A stretch of 64,000 bases of DNA from Sulfomarinibacter sp963733915 (GCA_963733915.1 CAVTEP010000001.1:310001-374000), one strand, 5' to 3'. Positions 25,221 through 35,181 are shown, numbered from the stretch's first letter. Notes: generated by a model from the sequence alone, not told the origin. Program-made: numbers and translations.

Positions 25221-26111
25221 TCAGTTCTGGAGGACTGCCCAGATCGCGAGCGCCAACACCACATAGAAGAAATGCCACTCGGCGTGTTTGAAAAACGGCC
25301 GTGCCGAATCGGAGTCGATGCTGTGCCGGAACACGGTGGCCGCCAACAGGACAGCTGCGACCATTCCGAAGAGGGCGGTCAGTCGAAGGTCCCACGGCGC
25401 CAGGGCCGCAAACACCACCGAGTTGATGCGGTGCGGTTCGTTCAGCCGCTTCCAATACCTCAGCAGCACCAGCGCCGCCACGAAGACGACGCAACCGACA
25501 AACACGAGCCACATCCCGATGGGTGGGATGCGGGTGTCCGGCCAGTAGCCCGTCGGAGGCTGCGATCCGATCAGCCGTACGGCGGTCGCGATCCCGCCGG
25601 CCGCGGCAGCCGCGGGCACGGTTCGGACGAGGATCTTCCGCGCCTCCGGGCGATCCGTGCGCGGGTAGAAAAGGTAGCTCACGGCAAACAGTAGACCGAG
25701 AAACCAGAAGCCGTTCAACCAACCCCAGACCGCAAACACCACCGGCAGTCCGTAGACTTGTTGCGGACGCTTTTCGATATATCGCTCGAGCGAGAACACC
25801 GTCGCACCGAAGAGCAGCACCGGGACCGCCCAGCCCACTCCCACCACCGCCGGCCGGGCGAGTGCGGCGGCGAAAAAGAGCAGGAACGAGCACATCAGGT
25901 GGTCGCGGTTCTTTTTCTTGAGCCCGAGAAACAGAAAGAAGCTCCCGAAGGTGGCCGGAATGGACACCCCCCACGGCCGGCCGCCGTAGATGAGGAGGGC
26001 GATGACGGTGAAGACCGAGGCCATCCCCACGTACTCCATCTTGAGCCGCCGGCCGTAGACCTCGACCGGGCCGGGCGCGTAGCCAATCAGGACGGGTTCG
26101 TCGGTTTCCAT
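25221..26111 (-). CDS. Polytopic membrane protein, unknown function
   Basis: A 296-residue protein with about eight hydrophobic helices. A short cytoplasmic N-terminus ('METDEPVLIGYAPGPVEVYG') precedes the first pair. The Lys/Arg loops are consistent with an inner-membrane location. GGAGGAGG lies about 11 bases before ATG 26111. I do not recognise the family. It is divergent from the first RND operon. Confidence 0.6.
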   Translation of the reverse strand: METDEPVLIGYAPGPVEVYGRRLKMEYVGMASVFTVIALLIYGGRPWGVSIPATFGSFFLFLGLKKKNRDHLMCSFLLFFAAALARPAVVGVGWAVPVLLFGATVFSLERYIEKRPQQVYGLPVVFAVWGWLNGFWFLGLLFAVSYLFYPRTDRPEARKILVRTVPAAAAAGGIATAVRLIGSQPPTGYWPDTRIPPIGMWLVFVGCVVFVAALVLLRYWKRLNEPHRINSVVFAALAPWDLRLTALFGMVAAVLLAATVFRHSIDSDSARPFFKHAEWHFFYVVLALAIWAVLQN

Positions 26112-26212
26112 CGCGGTCGGGCCTCCTCCTGGGTTCCGGGCATCTGAACTCGACCGCGGAGCAAAGTCAAGGCATGGCTCGTGGATGGAACCTTGCGTCG
26201 AAGAAGGTCCAA

Positions 26213-26245
26213 TTGACGGAATGAACAAACTTGCGGTACTGTTCA
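26213..26245 (+). promoter_or_regulatory. Candidate promoter overlapped by TGAACA-N12-TGTTCA operator
   Basis: TTGACG (26213-26218) and TACTGT (26237-26242) are spaced 18 bases apart, a plausible sigma-70 promoter for the first RND operon with transcription starting almost at the ATG (26255). A perfect 6-bp inverted repeat TGAACA (26222-26227) / TGTTCA (26240-26245) spans the spacer and the -10. The half-sites resemble those of SmtB-type repressors, so metal control is possible. Not proven. Confidence 0.45.
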
Positions 26246-26254
26246 AGTGTACGT

Positions 26255-26684
26255 ATGAGACGAAGCGAATTCCTCCGCACCTTGGCGACCGTTGCCCTGC
26301 TGCTGCCGGGGCTGGTGTTCGCTGCGCCCGCGGCGGGCGCCTGTGGTCTCTGCGACCGCGGTCTGCCGTGTCCGAGCATGACCACCCCGGAGCCTGCCGC
26401 AACGCCCCACTCGTGTTGCAGTGAGGCCGCGGTCACCGCGCCCGACAGTCCCGCGCCATCCTCTCTCGGATCAATGGCCTGCGATTGCGGTCGTGAGGCG
26501 CCACCGGCAGTCATCGCTGCGGTCGAGGCGCCGACAACGGACGCCAACTACTTCGAGGCATCGTATGACGCGGCCGCGAGTGAGTGCGGCGAGCGTCCAG
26601 ATCGCCACCGCGGCGTGTGTTCGGCTTTCGACCACACCACCGTCTCCACTCATCTTCCTGATCGACTGTGCGTTCCTGACCTAG
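26255..26684 (+). CDS. Small secreted Cys-rich protein heading the first RND operon (+1 frameshift)
   Basis: Begins 'MRRSEFLRTLATVALLLPG' with a signal peptide, then Cys clusters 'GACGLCDRGLPC', 'HSCC' and 'ACDCG'. The frame continues past 26684, but the +1 phase holds the family-like ending 'TTPPSPLIFLIDCAFLT' and stop, matching the 'GPPAYLMLCVLLT' end of the corresponding protein at 36934-37305. The shift lies around 26560-26600; correcting one base gives 142 residues. Likely a periplasmic metal-binding protein (inference). Confidence 0.55.
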
Positions 26685-26685
26685 G

Positions 26686-26706
26686 GCGATTCGCTTCGCG
26701 AATCGC
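26686..26706 (+). other. Hairpin between the Cys-rich gene and cusC
   Basis: A perfect 9-bp stem (26686-26694 with 26698-26706) with a TTC loop begins one base after the stop codon. No T-run follows, so it is more likely an mRNA-stabilising or attenuating structure than a terminator. Confidence 0.5.
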
Positions 26707-26753
26707 TGACGGGGGAGAAGTGTGTCTTCTGCCCGTGTTGAAAGGGGTCAGGA

Positions 26754-28107
26754 ATGAATCGTGCTCGTGCTTTTTCAAGTCTTTGGGTACTGGTGATCGT
26801 GGCCGGCGTCGGATTGTTCGCAGGCTTCGCCGGTGCTGAGACCGGGGAACCGGCGGGTCCGGCCGCGGCTGACGAGATCGTCTCCTCCGTGACCGATCTC
26901 CAGCTTCGGCTGCTGCTGGAGGAAGTGCTCGACCGCAACCCGCGGCTGGCACGCCTGGCGGCGGAGGCAGCGGCTGCGGCCCAGCGCGCGCCGCAGGTCA
27001 AGGCGCTGCCCGACCCGACCGCGTCGTTGACCTGGTTTCTGATGTCGCCGCAGACCAGGGTCGGGCCTCTCCAGGCGACGGTGAACATTTCGCAGTCGCT
27101 GCCGTGGTTTGGCACCCTCAAGCTCGAGGAGCAGGCTGCAATGCTGGAGGCCTCGGCGAGCCGGGCGCGAGTCGAGGCGGCGCGGCTCGAAGTCGTGACC
27201 GAGGCCAGGCTCGCATACCTCGAGCTCCAGTTTCTCGATACCGAAGGTGGTGTCGTCAAGGAAGATCGGACGACCCTCGAGCACTACGCCGAGCTGGCCC
27301 TTGCTCGCTATGTATCGGGGGTCGGTCTCGACCAGGCGGTGATCAAGATTCAGGCGGAGATCACCCAGACCGACACCCGGTTGCTCGGCATCGCGGCTCG
27401 CCGTTCGGACGTGGTGGCGAGGCTCAACGCCCTCCGCGATCGACCGCAAACCTCAACCGTGGTCGTTTCCGAAACGAGTGGTCTGCGTTCGGTCGAAACC
27501 GAACCCGCAGAGCTGCGCCGGCGATCGCTCGCACGCCGCCCCGAAATGGCGGCGGCCACCGCGGAGGCCGAGGCGGCAGATGCTCCGGGTGGAGCGGTCC
27601 AAAAAGGCCTACAGCCCGAACCTCATGGTGGGTCTGAGCTACGGCTTCGTGGGTCCTCGGGACGACGAAGCGGGGCGGTTGGTCCCGCCGGAGGGCAACG
27701 GCGACGACGACCTCGCTCTGACGGCCGGTGTCAGCCTGCCGGTGTGGCGGTCAAAGCTGCGGGCGGGCGTCGAGGAAGGGACCGCCAGGCGTCTCGCCGC
27801 TGAAGAGGCCGTGCGCGAGGTCACGGCCGCCATTGACGGTGGGCTGGGAGAGCTTCTCCACCGCATCCCGCTGCTCGAGGACCAGGTGGAGCTCTACGAG
27901 AACGTGCTGATCGTGCAGGCGCGCCAGTCGCTGTTATCGGCCGAGTCGGCCTACGCCGCGGGCACTGCCGGCGCGCTCGACCTGCTCGACGCCGAGCGCG
28001 TCCTGCTCCAGGTTCGGGTTGCCGCGGCACGCGCGCGAACTGATCTGGACATCGCCTACGCCAGGCTCGAGGGAGTTGTGGCTGGGCCGTTGGAGGTGAG
28101 GTCATGA
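26754..28107 (+). CDS. CusC/TolC-type outer-membrane efflux channel (+1 frameshift)
   Basis: An outer-membrane factor of metal RND systems. The first part reads from 'MNRARAFSSLWVLVIVAGVG' (signal peptide ending 'AGA') to 'RRPEMAAATAEAEAA'; the second part continues in the +1 phase as 'MLRVERSKKAYSPNLMVG' to 'LEGVVAGPLEVRS'. Removing one G at 27579 joins them into 450 residues, the usual length. Two OEP repeats with long coiled-coil helices are visible. It ends with an ATGA overlap to cusB. Confidence 0.82.
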
Positions 28108-29792
28108 CGAGGAAGCAGTCTCTATCCACGGGAATGGCCAACGTTCGAACGTTCAAACGTTTCAACGTTTCAACGTTATCGTCCACCTGCCCCGAGCGGG
28201 GAAGTGCAGCGGTGCGTGCGGTCCTGTGGCTACTGGCAGGCGTCGTTCTGACGCTGCTGCTGCTGGTCGATCCGCTGGGAGTGAGCCCCGTGGACGGCTG
28301 GCTCGGCGTCGGGCGGAGTCTTGTCGAGCACGGAAACAGCAATGGAAACGGGCTCGAGGCCGAGCTATGGACCTGCGGCATGCACCCCGAGGTCATCGAG
28401 GACGAGCCCGGACAATGTCCAATCTGTCACATGGATCTGGTGCCGTTACGGCAGGAGAACGGGCACGGAGACGGAGACGGAAACGGGGCCGACGGCGGGT
28501 TGTGGACCTGCCCGATGCACCCGGAGATCCTCGAAGAGGAGCCGGGCTCGTGCCCGATCTGTGGGATGGATCTGGTGAAGGTGAAGGATGATCTCGGGCA
28601 CGGAAACGGAGACGGAGACGGGCAAGGGGAGGAAGCGATCCTCTTTTACCGCAACCCGATGGACCCGAACATCACATCGCCGGAGCCACGCAAGGACGAG
28701 ATGGGCATGGACTATGTGCCGGTCTATGCCGAAGAGGCGGAAGCCGCGGCCGACCAGGGGACGGTGGTGACCATCAACCCTGCGGTCCAGCAGAACATGA
28801 ATGTGGTCACCCAGCGGGTCGAGCGACGGGACATCAGCCACGAGATCCGCACCGTGGGCTATTTCGATTACGACCAGGAGCGGATGGTTTCGGTGACCAC
28901 CAAGTATCCGGGTTTTATCGAGAAGACCTATGTCAACTACATCGGCCAGTCGGTGACAAAGGGCGAGCCGCTGTTCGAGATCTACGCGCCCGAGCTGGTG
29001 CAGACCGAGCAGGAGCTGCTGGCGGCCTTGCGCTACTCGCGGCAGCTGGAGTCGGCCCCGGCCGACACCCGCGATCGCGCCCTCGCCCTCGTCGAGGCGG
29101 CCCGCCAGCGTCTCGCCTACTGGGACATCGGTGGAGACCAGATCCGGCGTCTCGAAGAGACCGGTGAGGTCTTTCGCACGCTGCAGGTGTTGGCGCCCGC
29201 GAGCGGCGTGGTGATGTTGCGGATGCCGGGCCTCGAGGGCATGGCGGCCCAACCCGGCATGGAGCTGTTGCACATCGCCGACCTCTCGAATTTGTGGCTG
29301 ACGGTCGAGGTTTTTGACAACCAGCTCCCGTGGATCGACGTCGGCAGCCCGGCCACCATTTCCTTGAGCTATTTTCCCGGCGTGACCTACCGGGGTCGCG
29401 TCCGCTATATCGAGCCCGAAGTGTCGGAGACGACGCGTACGATCCGGTTGACCCTCGACGTGCCCAACCGCGACCGCCGCCTGCGGGTCGGCATGTACGC
29501 CACGGTGGTGTTCGAGCCGGTGGCGGCGACCGGCGCCCTGACGGTGCCGGCCGAAGCGGTGATCCGCACCGGTGAACGCGATCTGCTGGTGGTGGCCCTC
29601 GGCAACGGGCGCTTCGCCCCGCGCGAGGTGGTGCTCGGGCCCGGCGGGGACGGATTCGTTCAGGTCCTGGAAGGGCTCACCGACGGTGACGAGGTGGTGA
29701 CCTCGGCGCAGTTCCTGATCGACTCCGAGTCGAACCTGCGCGAGGCGATCCAGAAGATGATCGCCGCCAAGCGTGGAGGAGGTGGGTCGTGA
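28104..29792 (+). CDS. cusB: CusB-type RND periplasmic adaptor with three heavy-metal-binding domains
   Basis: 562 residues. After an N-terminal anchor helix (about 37-55) come three metal-binding modules: 'CGMHPEV...CPICHMDL' (about 93-115), 'CPMHPEI...CPICGMDL' (about 135-157), and a degenerate 'YRNPMDP...DEMGMDYVPVY'. Then the HlyD-like adaptor with 'EIRTVGYFDYDQERMVSV' and barrel-sandwich and beta-barrel domains. It transfers Cu(I)/Ag(I)-type ions to the CusA pump. Start ATG 28104 has GGAGGTGAGG and overlaps cusC. The first residues are encoded by an AACGTT repeat (28140-28177), unlike other CusB proteins. Confidence 0.88.
   Translation: MTRKQSLSTGMANVRTFKRFNVSTLSSTCPERGSAAVRAVLWLLAGVVLTLLLLVDPLGVSPVDGWLGVGRSLVEHGNSNGNGLEAELWTCGMHPEVIEDEPGQCPICHMDLVPLRQENGHGDGDGNGADGGLWTCPMHPEILEEEPGSCPICGMDLVKVKDDLGHGNGDGDGQGEEAILFYRNPMDPNITSPEPRKDEMGMDYVPVYAEEAEAAADQGTVVTINPAVQQNMNVVTQRVERRDISHEIRTVGYFDYDQERMVSVTTKYPGFIEKTYVNYIGQSVTKGEPLFEIYAPELVQTEQELLAALRYSRQLESAPADTRDRALALVEAARQRLAYWDIGGDQIRRLEETGEVFRTLQVLAPASGVVMLRMPGLEGMAAQPGMELLHIADLSNLWLTVEVFDNQLPWIDVGSPATISLSYFPGVTYRGRVRYIEPEVSETTRTIRLTLDVPNRDRRLRVGMYATVVFEPVAATGALTVPAEAVIRTGERDLLVVALGNGRFAPREVVLGPGGDGFVQVLEGLTDGDEVVTSAQFLIDSESNLREAIQKMIAAKRGGGGS
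28140..28177 (+). repeat. AACGTTC-type repeat inside the cusB 5' coding region
   Basis: Four to five AACGTTC-like units lie inside the translated N-terminus of cusB (encoding 'NVRTFKRFNVSTLS'). Elsewhere in the window this repeat is strictly intergenic (9319-9437, 21410-21444, 29841-29880). Its length keeps the frame open to the anchor helix. GTG 28212 could be an alternative start downstream of the repeat, with a weaker ribosome site. Confidence 0.7.
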
Positions 29793-29796
29793 TGAC

Positions 29797-29880
29797 GCGC
29801 AGAGGAGAAGAGGGGAAAAGGAGAAAAGGGGCGGGGAGGATCGTTGAATCGTTTCAACTTTCAAACGTTGGAACGTTTGA
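29797..29880. repeat. Purine tract plus AACGTT-type repeats after cusB
   Basis: An A/G-only tract (about 29797-29839) is followed by imperfect AACGTT-like units (29841-29880), the reverse-complement layout of 21357-21444. It separates cusB from the antisense hicA gene. Confidence 0.75.
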
Positions 29881-29885
29881 GTGGG

Positions 29886-30125
29886 TTACAGGTCCTGCAA
29901 GAGGTCCTCTCGAGGAACGCCTTTGTGGTCGGCCACGACGCGCAGGATTGCAGAGAACGTACCGATTCGTAGCGCGCGATGTGCGGGGACCACGATGCGT
30001 TGATGGGTTGGGTCGCCGGTCTCCAGAACGATGTGACTGCCGACTTGGTGGACGATTCCATAACCCCATCGGCGGCAGAGGTGCCGAGCGAGCTGATTTC
30101 CGTCGAGATCGCGTGGAAGCTTCAT
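29886..30125 (-). CDS. hicA: HicA-family mRNA interferase toxin
   Basis: A 79-residue dsRBD-fold toxin. 'GSHIVLETGDPTHQRIVVPAHRALRIGTFSAIL' has the catalytic Gly-Ser-His motif and the 'PxHxxLxxGTxxxIL' tail of HicA. It would cleave mRNA when free of HicB. It overlaps hicB by four bases and lies antisense to the surrounding cus operon. Confidence 0.85.
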   Translation of the reverse strand: MKLPRDLDGNQLARHLCRRWGYGIVHQVGSHIVLETGDPTHQRIVVPAHRALRIGTFSAILRVVADHKGVPREDLLQDL

Positions 30126-30334
30126 CCAACGGCGAGCAGCTCGTCGCGGATGAGACGAAGCCGAACGGTTTTCGGGGCTTCGCCGTCAAAAAAGAACGCG
30201 CTGACCGCATCCTGGACGTTTCCCCGCAACTCCTCCCAGGTGTCTCCCTGGGTGACGATGGGCTGGGTCAAGCACTCGGCGACGTAGCCACCGTCCGCCT
30301 CCTGGGTCACCTCGAACACGACCTCGGCATTCAT
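30122..30334 (-). CDS. hicB: HicB-family antitoxin
   Basis: A 70-residue partial-RNase-H-fold antitoxin: 'EVVFEVTQEADGGYVAECLTQPIVTQGDTWEEL' is the HicB domain. No C-terminal DNA-binding domain is present, so autoregulation by this protein is not evident. hicB precedes hicA. The pair occupies the 570-base gap between cusB and cusA, read opposite to them. Confidence 0.85.
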   Translation of the reverse strand: MNAEVVFEVTQEADGGYVAECLTQPIVTQGDTWEELRGNVQDAVSAFFFDGEAPKTVRLRLIRDELLAVG

Positions 30335-30363
30335 ACGAAAAGTCTACCATTCCGGAGCCCGGC

Positions 30364-33300
30364 ATGTTGAACAACATCATCGAGTGGTCGCTCAAAAACC
30401 AGTTCGTCGTGATCGTCGGTGTCATCATCGCGGTTCTCGGCGGGTGGTGGGCGGTCAGCACCATCCGTCTCGACGCCATCCCCGACCTCTCCGACGCCCA
30501 GGTCATCATCTACACCAAATACCCCGGCCAGGCGCCGCAGGTGGTCGAGGACCAGCTCACCTATCCGATCACGTCGAAGATGCTGGCGGTGCCCTTCGCC
30601 AAGGTGGTGCGCGGTTACTCGTTCTTCGGTTTCTCATTCGTCTACGTGATCTTCGAGGACGGGACCGACCTCTACTGGGCGCGGTCGCGGGTGCTCGAGT
30701 ACCTCAACGGTCTATCGGGCCAACTTCCCGACGGCGTGGCGCCCCAGCTCGGGCCCGACGCCACCGGCGTCGGTTGGGCTTTCATGTACGTCCTCAACTC
30801 GCCGATTCGTTCGCTTGCCGAGTTGCGCTCGTACCAGGATTGGCACCTCAAGTACGGCCTGATGTCGGTCGACGGAGTTTCGGAGGTGGCGTCGCTGGGC
30901 GGTTTCGTCCGCCAGTACCAGGTGGAGGTCGACCCGGTGCGGCTCCGCGCCTATGGGGTTTCCCTGGCGACAATCAAGACCGCCATCCAGCGTTCCAACA
31001 GCGATGTCGGCGGCCGTTTGGTGGAGATGGGCGAACGCGAGTTCATGGTGCGCGGGCGCGGGTACATCAAGGAGATCCGTGATCTCGAACGCATCCCGCT
31101 CGGCATCGGCCCCGGCGGCACGCCGCTGTATCTGTCAGATGTCGCCAACATCACCATCGGCCCCGAGATCCGGCGCGGCCTCGCCGATTGGAACGGCGAG
31201 GGCGAGACGGTCGGTGGGATCGTGGTGGTGCGGTCCGGCGCCGATACCCTGTCGACCATCGCACAGGGTCAAGGATCGCTTGGCCGAGCTCGAGGCCGGG
31301 CTGCCGGACGACGTCGAAGATCTCGGTCGCCTACGACCGGACCGGGTTGATCCACGACTCCATCGAGACCCTGACCCGCACGCTGATCGAGGAGTCGATC
31401 ATCGTCGCCCTGGTCTGCATCATCTTCCTCTTTCACTTCCGCTCGGCCTTCGTGGCGATCATCTCGATCCCGATCTCCATCCTTCTCGCATTCATCGTCA
31501 TGCGGATCCAGGGGCTCGGCGCCAACATCATGTCGCTTGGAGGCATCGCCATTTCGATCGGCGTGCTGGTGGACGCGTCGGTCATCATGGTGGAAAACGC
31601 GCACAAGCACTACGAGGAGTGGCGCGGCGAGCGCAGCCACTTCGAAATCATTCTGCGGTCTGCGCAGGAGGTGGGGCCGACGCTGTTTTTCAGTCTGCTC
31701 CTGATCACCGTCTGCTTCATACCGGTCTTCACGCTGCAGGCGCAGGAGGGACGGCTCTTCAGACCGCTCGCCTTCACCAAGACCTACTCCCTGGCGATGG
31801 CGGCGATCGTCGCCGTGACCGTCATCCCGGTGCTGATGTACTGGTTTGTCCGCGGCAAGATCCACTCCGAGGAGCGGCACCCGGTGTCGCGGCTGCTACG
31901 CTTCCTCTACACACCGGCCCTCAACCTCGCCCTCAAGTGGCGCTGGCTGGTGGTGGTGCTGGCGATCGCTGCCGTGGCCTCGGTGTGGTTCCCGATTCAA
32001 CATATCGGTTCCGAGTTCATGCCGCCGCTGTGGGAGGGCGACCTGCTCTACATGCCCACCACCTTTCCCGGCATCTCGATCACAAAGGCCAGGGAGCTGT
32101 TGCAGCAAACTGACAAGATCATCGCCTCGTTTCCAGAGGTGGAATCGGTGCTGGGCAAGGTGGGTCGCGCAGAGACCGCCACTGACCCGGCGCCGCTGTC
32201 GATGATCGAGACCACCATCGTCCTCAAAGACCCTTCGCAATGGCGTCCGGGAATGACCAAGGAAAAGCTCATCGAGGAGCTCGACCGCGCGATCCAGTTC
32301 CCGGGTCTGACCAACGCCTGGACCATGCCCATCAAGACTCGAATCGATATGCTGTCGACCGGCATCAAGACCCCGGTCGGGATCAAGATCGGCGGGCCCG
32401 ACCTCAAAGAGCTCGAGCGCATCGGCAAGGAGGTGGAGGCGGTGGTCAAACCGCTCCAGGGGACCTTGTCGGCCTACGCCGAACGGGTGATGGGCGGCAG
32501 CTACCTCGATTTCGACATCGACCGCGAGGCGGCGGCGCGCTACGGCATCACGGTGGGCGATGTGCAGGACGTCATCATGTCGGCGATCGGCGGAATGAAC
32601 GTCGGCTGGACGGTCGAAGGGCTCGAGCGCTACCCGATCAACCTTCGCTATCCGCGCGAGTTGCGCGACGACCTCATGGCGCTCGCCGAGGTGCTGGTGC
32701 CGACACCGGCCGGCGCCCAGGTGCCGCTGGGCCAGGTCGCGACGCTCCTCATCCGGCAGGGCCCGCCCATGATCAAGTCCGAAAACGCCCGCCCCAATGC
32801 CTGGGTGTACGTGGACCTGCGCGGCATCGACGTCGGCACCTGGGTCGAGCGGGCGAAGGCCGAGGTCGCGCGGAGAATCGAGCTGCCGCCCGGCTACACA
32901 ATCTTCTGGTCGGGCCAGTACGAGTACATGCAGCGAGCGAAGGCGCGGTTGACGTTCATCGTGCCGATCACGCTCTTTCTGGTCTTTCTGATCCTCTACG
33001 TCAACACGAAGTCCCTGACCAAGACCGCCGTCGTCCTGCTCGCGGTGCCGTTCTCGGCGGTCGGCGCCATCTGGCTGATGTACTTCCTGGGCTACAACTG
33101 GTCGATCGCGGTGTGGGTGGGGCTGATCGCCCTCGCCGGTCTCGACGCCGAGACCGGCGTGGTCATGCTGCTCTACCTCGACCTCGCCTACGATCGCTGG
33201 AAGACAAAGGGCCGGATGAGCACCTGGTCTGACCTCGCCGAGGCCGTGGATCACGGCGCCGTCCAGAGAATTCGCCCGAAGGCCATGACGGTGGCCACCA

Positions 33301-33479
33301 CCTTTATCGCTCTGGTGCCCATCCTGTGGGCGACCGGGACCGGCGCCGACGTCATGCGCCGCATCGCCGCACCGATGGTCGGCGGCATCGTGACCTCGTT
33401 CTTCGGCGAGCTGCTCGTCTACCCTGCGATCTTCTTCATCTGGAAGTCGAGGAGGCTTTACAAGGCAGATCAGTCATGA
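30364..33479 (+). CDS. cusA: CusA-type heavy-metal RND efflux pump (two +1 frameshifts)
   Basis: Inner-membrane proton-driven pump, 'MLNNIIEWSLKNQFVVIVGV' to 'AIFFIWKSRRLYKADQS'. Twelve helices and two large periplasmic loops are recognisable, with 'ISIGVLVDASVIMVENAHK' (TM4 Asp region) and 'GLIALAGLDAETGVVMLLYL'. The frame breaks twice: near 31264-31268 and at 31319, each repaired by deleting one base, giving 1037 residues. The 50 residues between are 'RVKDRLAELEAGLPDDVE', normal for the family. It is separated from cusB by the hicBA insertion and has its own weak CCGGAG site. Confidence 0.88.
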
Positions 33480-33712
33480 TCGTGATCCCCTATCCTCGGG
33501 TGGTCGGGCAGGTACCAGCACGCGTCGCGACATTCTCCGAACTCACAGAGTCCGAGGAGCAGCGGGCTGCCGGCGTGGCCTTTCGCAAGGACATATCCGA
33601 CCCTGACCTTCGACTCAAGGTGAACACTCGCAGGTCTCCGACTTGACTCCTGAGCCCGTCACGGTGATCTTGGAGCACTCCGTCCACGCTGCAGGAGACG
33701 CCGAGCGTCACT

Positions 33713-34807
33713 GTGGCTCCAAGCTGCGCGGCCCGTTACCGGGCCCGGAATCCACGCGCCACGCCCCTCTACCGCCTCTTCGAGGCGCACTTCGACGACG
33801 TGAGGGGGCAGTGGGAGGAGCGCTTCGAGCGCCGGTGCGGGTTCTGGCGCGGCTTCGTCGACGAGCAGGTGCGGAGGTACCTGGACTGTGGGCTTTTCGA
33901 AAACGGCTTCGCCCGCATCCGGTGTCCGGACTGCGCCAAGGAGTATCTGCTCGCCTTTTCGTGCAAGACGCGGGAGCTGTGCCCGTCGTGCGCGGCCAAG
34001 CGTTCAGCGGTGACTGCCGCGTTGCTGGCGGAGGAGGTCTTCGAGGAGGTGGGGCACGCGCAGTGGGTGTTCGTTAGCCGCAAGATGCTGCGGCCGTACT
34101 TCCTGCACCACCGGGCGCTCCTCGGCGGGCTCGCGCACGCAGCCTGGGAGACGGTGCTGGAGCTGATGTGCGCGGCGGCCGGCGACGAGGGCATGCGGCC
34201 GGGGATGGTCGCCGTGGTCCAGACTGCGGGCGACCTGGCCAATTGGCACCCGCATGTGCACGCGATCGTGTCGCGCGGCGGCTGGACGCGGGACGGTGAG
34301 TGGGTCCCGGTCGCCTTCGTCGATGAGGGCTCAGCGGAGCTGCTCTACCGCCACAAGGTGATGCGAATGCTGCGGGACGAGGGGCTGCTCACTGAGGAGC
34401 GGACCGAGCTCCTGCTGTCGTGGCGGCACACCGGGTTTTCGGTCCACAACCGGGTTCAGGTGGAGCCCGAGGAACAGCTGGCGCAATTCGTCTGACGAAT
34501 TGCAGCGTACTCCAACGTGTCGAGGGGCAAGCGGCGGAAGGCTGATGCTGAGAATGGGGAGCTTGGGGGTGAAGGCGCCGGCCCGGCCTCCCGTGCGGCT
34601 CGTGACGAGGTCCGCAACGCCCGCGCCCTCAGGCGGAGCTCGGCGCAGTTGATCAAGCGGATCTACGAGGTCGACCCGCTGGTGTGCCCGACCTGCGGCT
34701 CGGAGATGAAGGTGATCGCGTTCATCACTGAACACGACGTGGTCGACGCGATTCTGCGGCACCTCGCAGGTAGGGAGTCGCAGGGGGCCCGGGCGCCGCC
34801 GAGCTGA
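33713..34807 (+). pseudogene. IS91-family transposase, internally deleted
   Basis: N-terminal zinc-binding domain ('CPDCAKEYLLAFSCKTRELCPSC', split over 33920-33990) and the HUH motif in 'NWHPHVHAIVSRGGW' identify an IS91-type rolling-circle transposase. The frame stops at TGA 34493-34495 after 'EEQLAQFV' and resumes in the same phase as 'YSNVSRGKRRKA...IYEVDPLVCPTCGSEMKVIAFI', the normal C-terminus. The roughly 100 or more residues between, including the catalytic tyrosine region, are missing, so it is inactive. The junction coincides with a GCAATTCG hairpin. 33480-33712 and 34808-35181 show no clear IS ends. Confidence 0.85.
34483..34503. repeat. GCAATTCG hairpin at the transposase deletion junction
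   Basis: GCAATTCG-tctga-CGAATTGC, the same outer arms as the hairpins at 4418-4446 and 5628-5662. The transposase stop codon lies in its loop and the deletion junction lies at it. Confidence 0.65.
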
Positions 34808-35181
34808 CACGAGACCAATATCTCTCGGGGCGGTTCGGGTTCTTCCTGATGCGCGGCCGGGATAGGTGTGACCGAAAAGGGGGAATCGAAGATCGACCAG
34901 GCAGGTGGTACGGTGACAGGGTGTCACTGTTCCGATGCTCGGTGGAATCGGTTCTCAGAACGCTCCGATCGAGCAGATCCCTGGGGTGTTCGGCGGAGGT
35001 TCGGGGGATGATGGGCGTGGTACCTTCGATTAGGGCGAAAGGAAATTCCTAGCCGTTGACGTGTAGCACCGGCATGGCGTATCTCGACGTCAGTCCGTAT
35101 AATGCGCTTAGGCGTCACAGCTCACTCGTGCCGTCTCGTCAGCACTGGGCCTGATCGGGGATCAACTTTCGGGAGGACGCC
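34808..35181. other. Intergenic region with a candidate -10 element
   Basis: About 370 bases without a credible gene. A perfect TATAAT at 35098-35103 lies about 80 bases before the FG-GAP gene, with only a weak -35 (TGGCGT at 35075-35080). Short frames here have no family features. It may contain the right end of the dead IS91-like element, but no terminal signature was recognised. Confidence 0.4.

Noticed and set aside
29789..30370. A + strand frame after cusB with a strong ribosome site
   Set aside because: Its codons are a purine tract, repeats and antisense hicBA; it is probably the leftover start of a displaced downstream gene.
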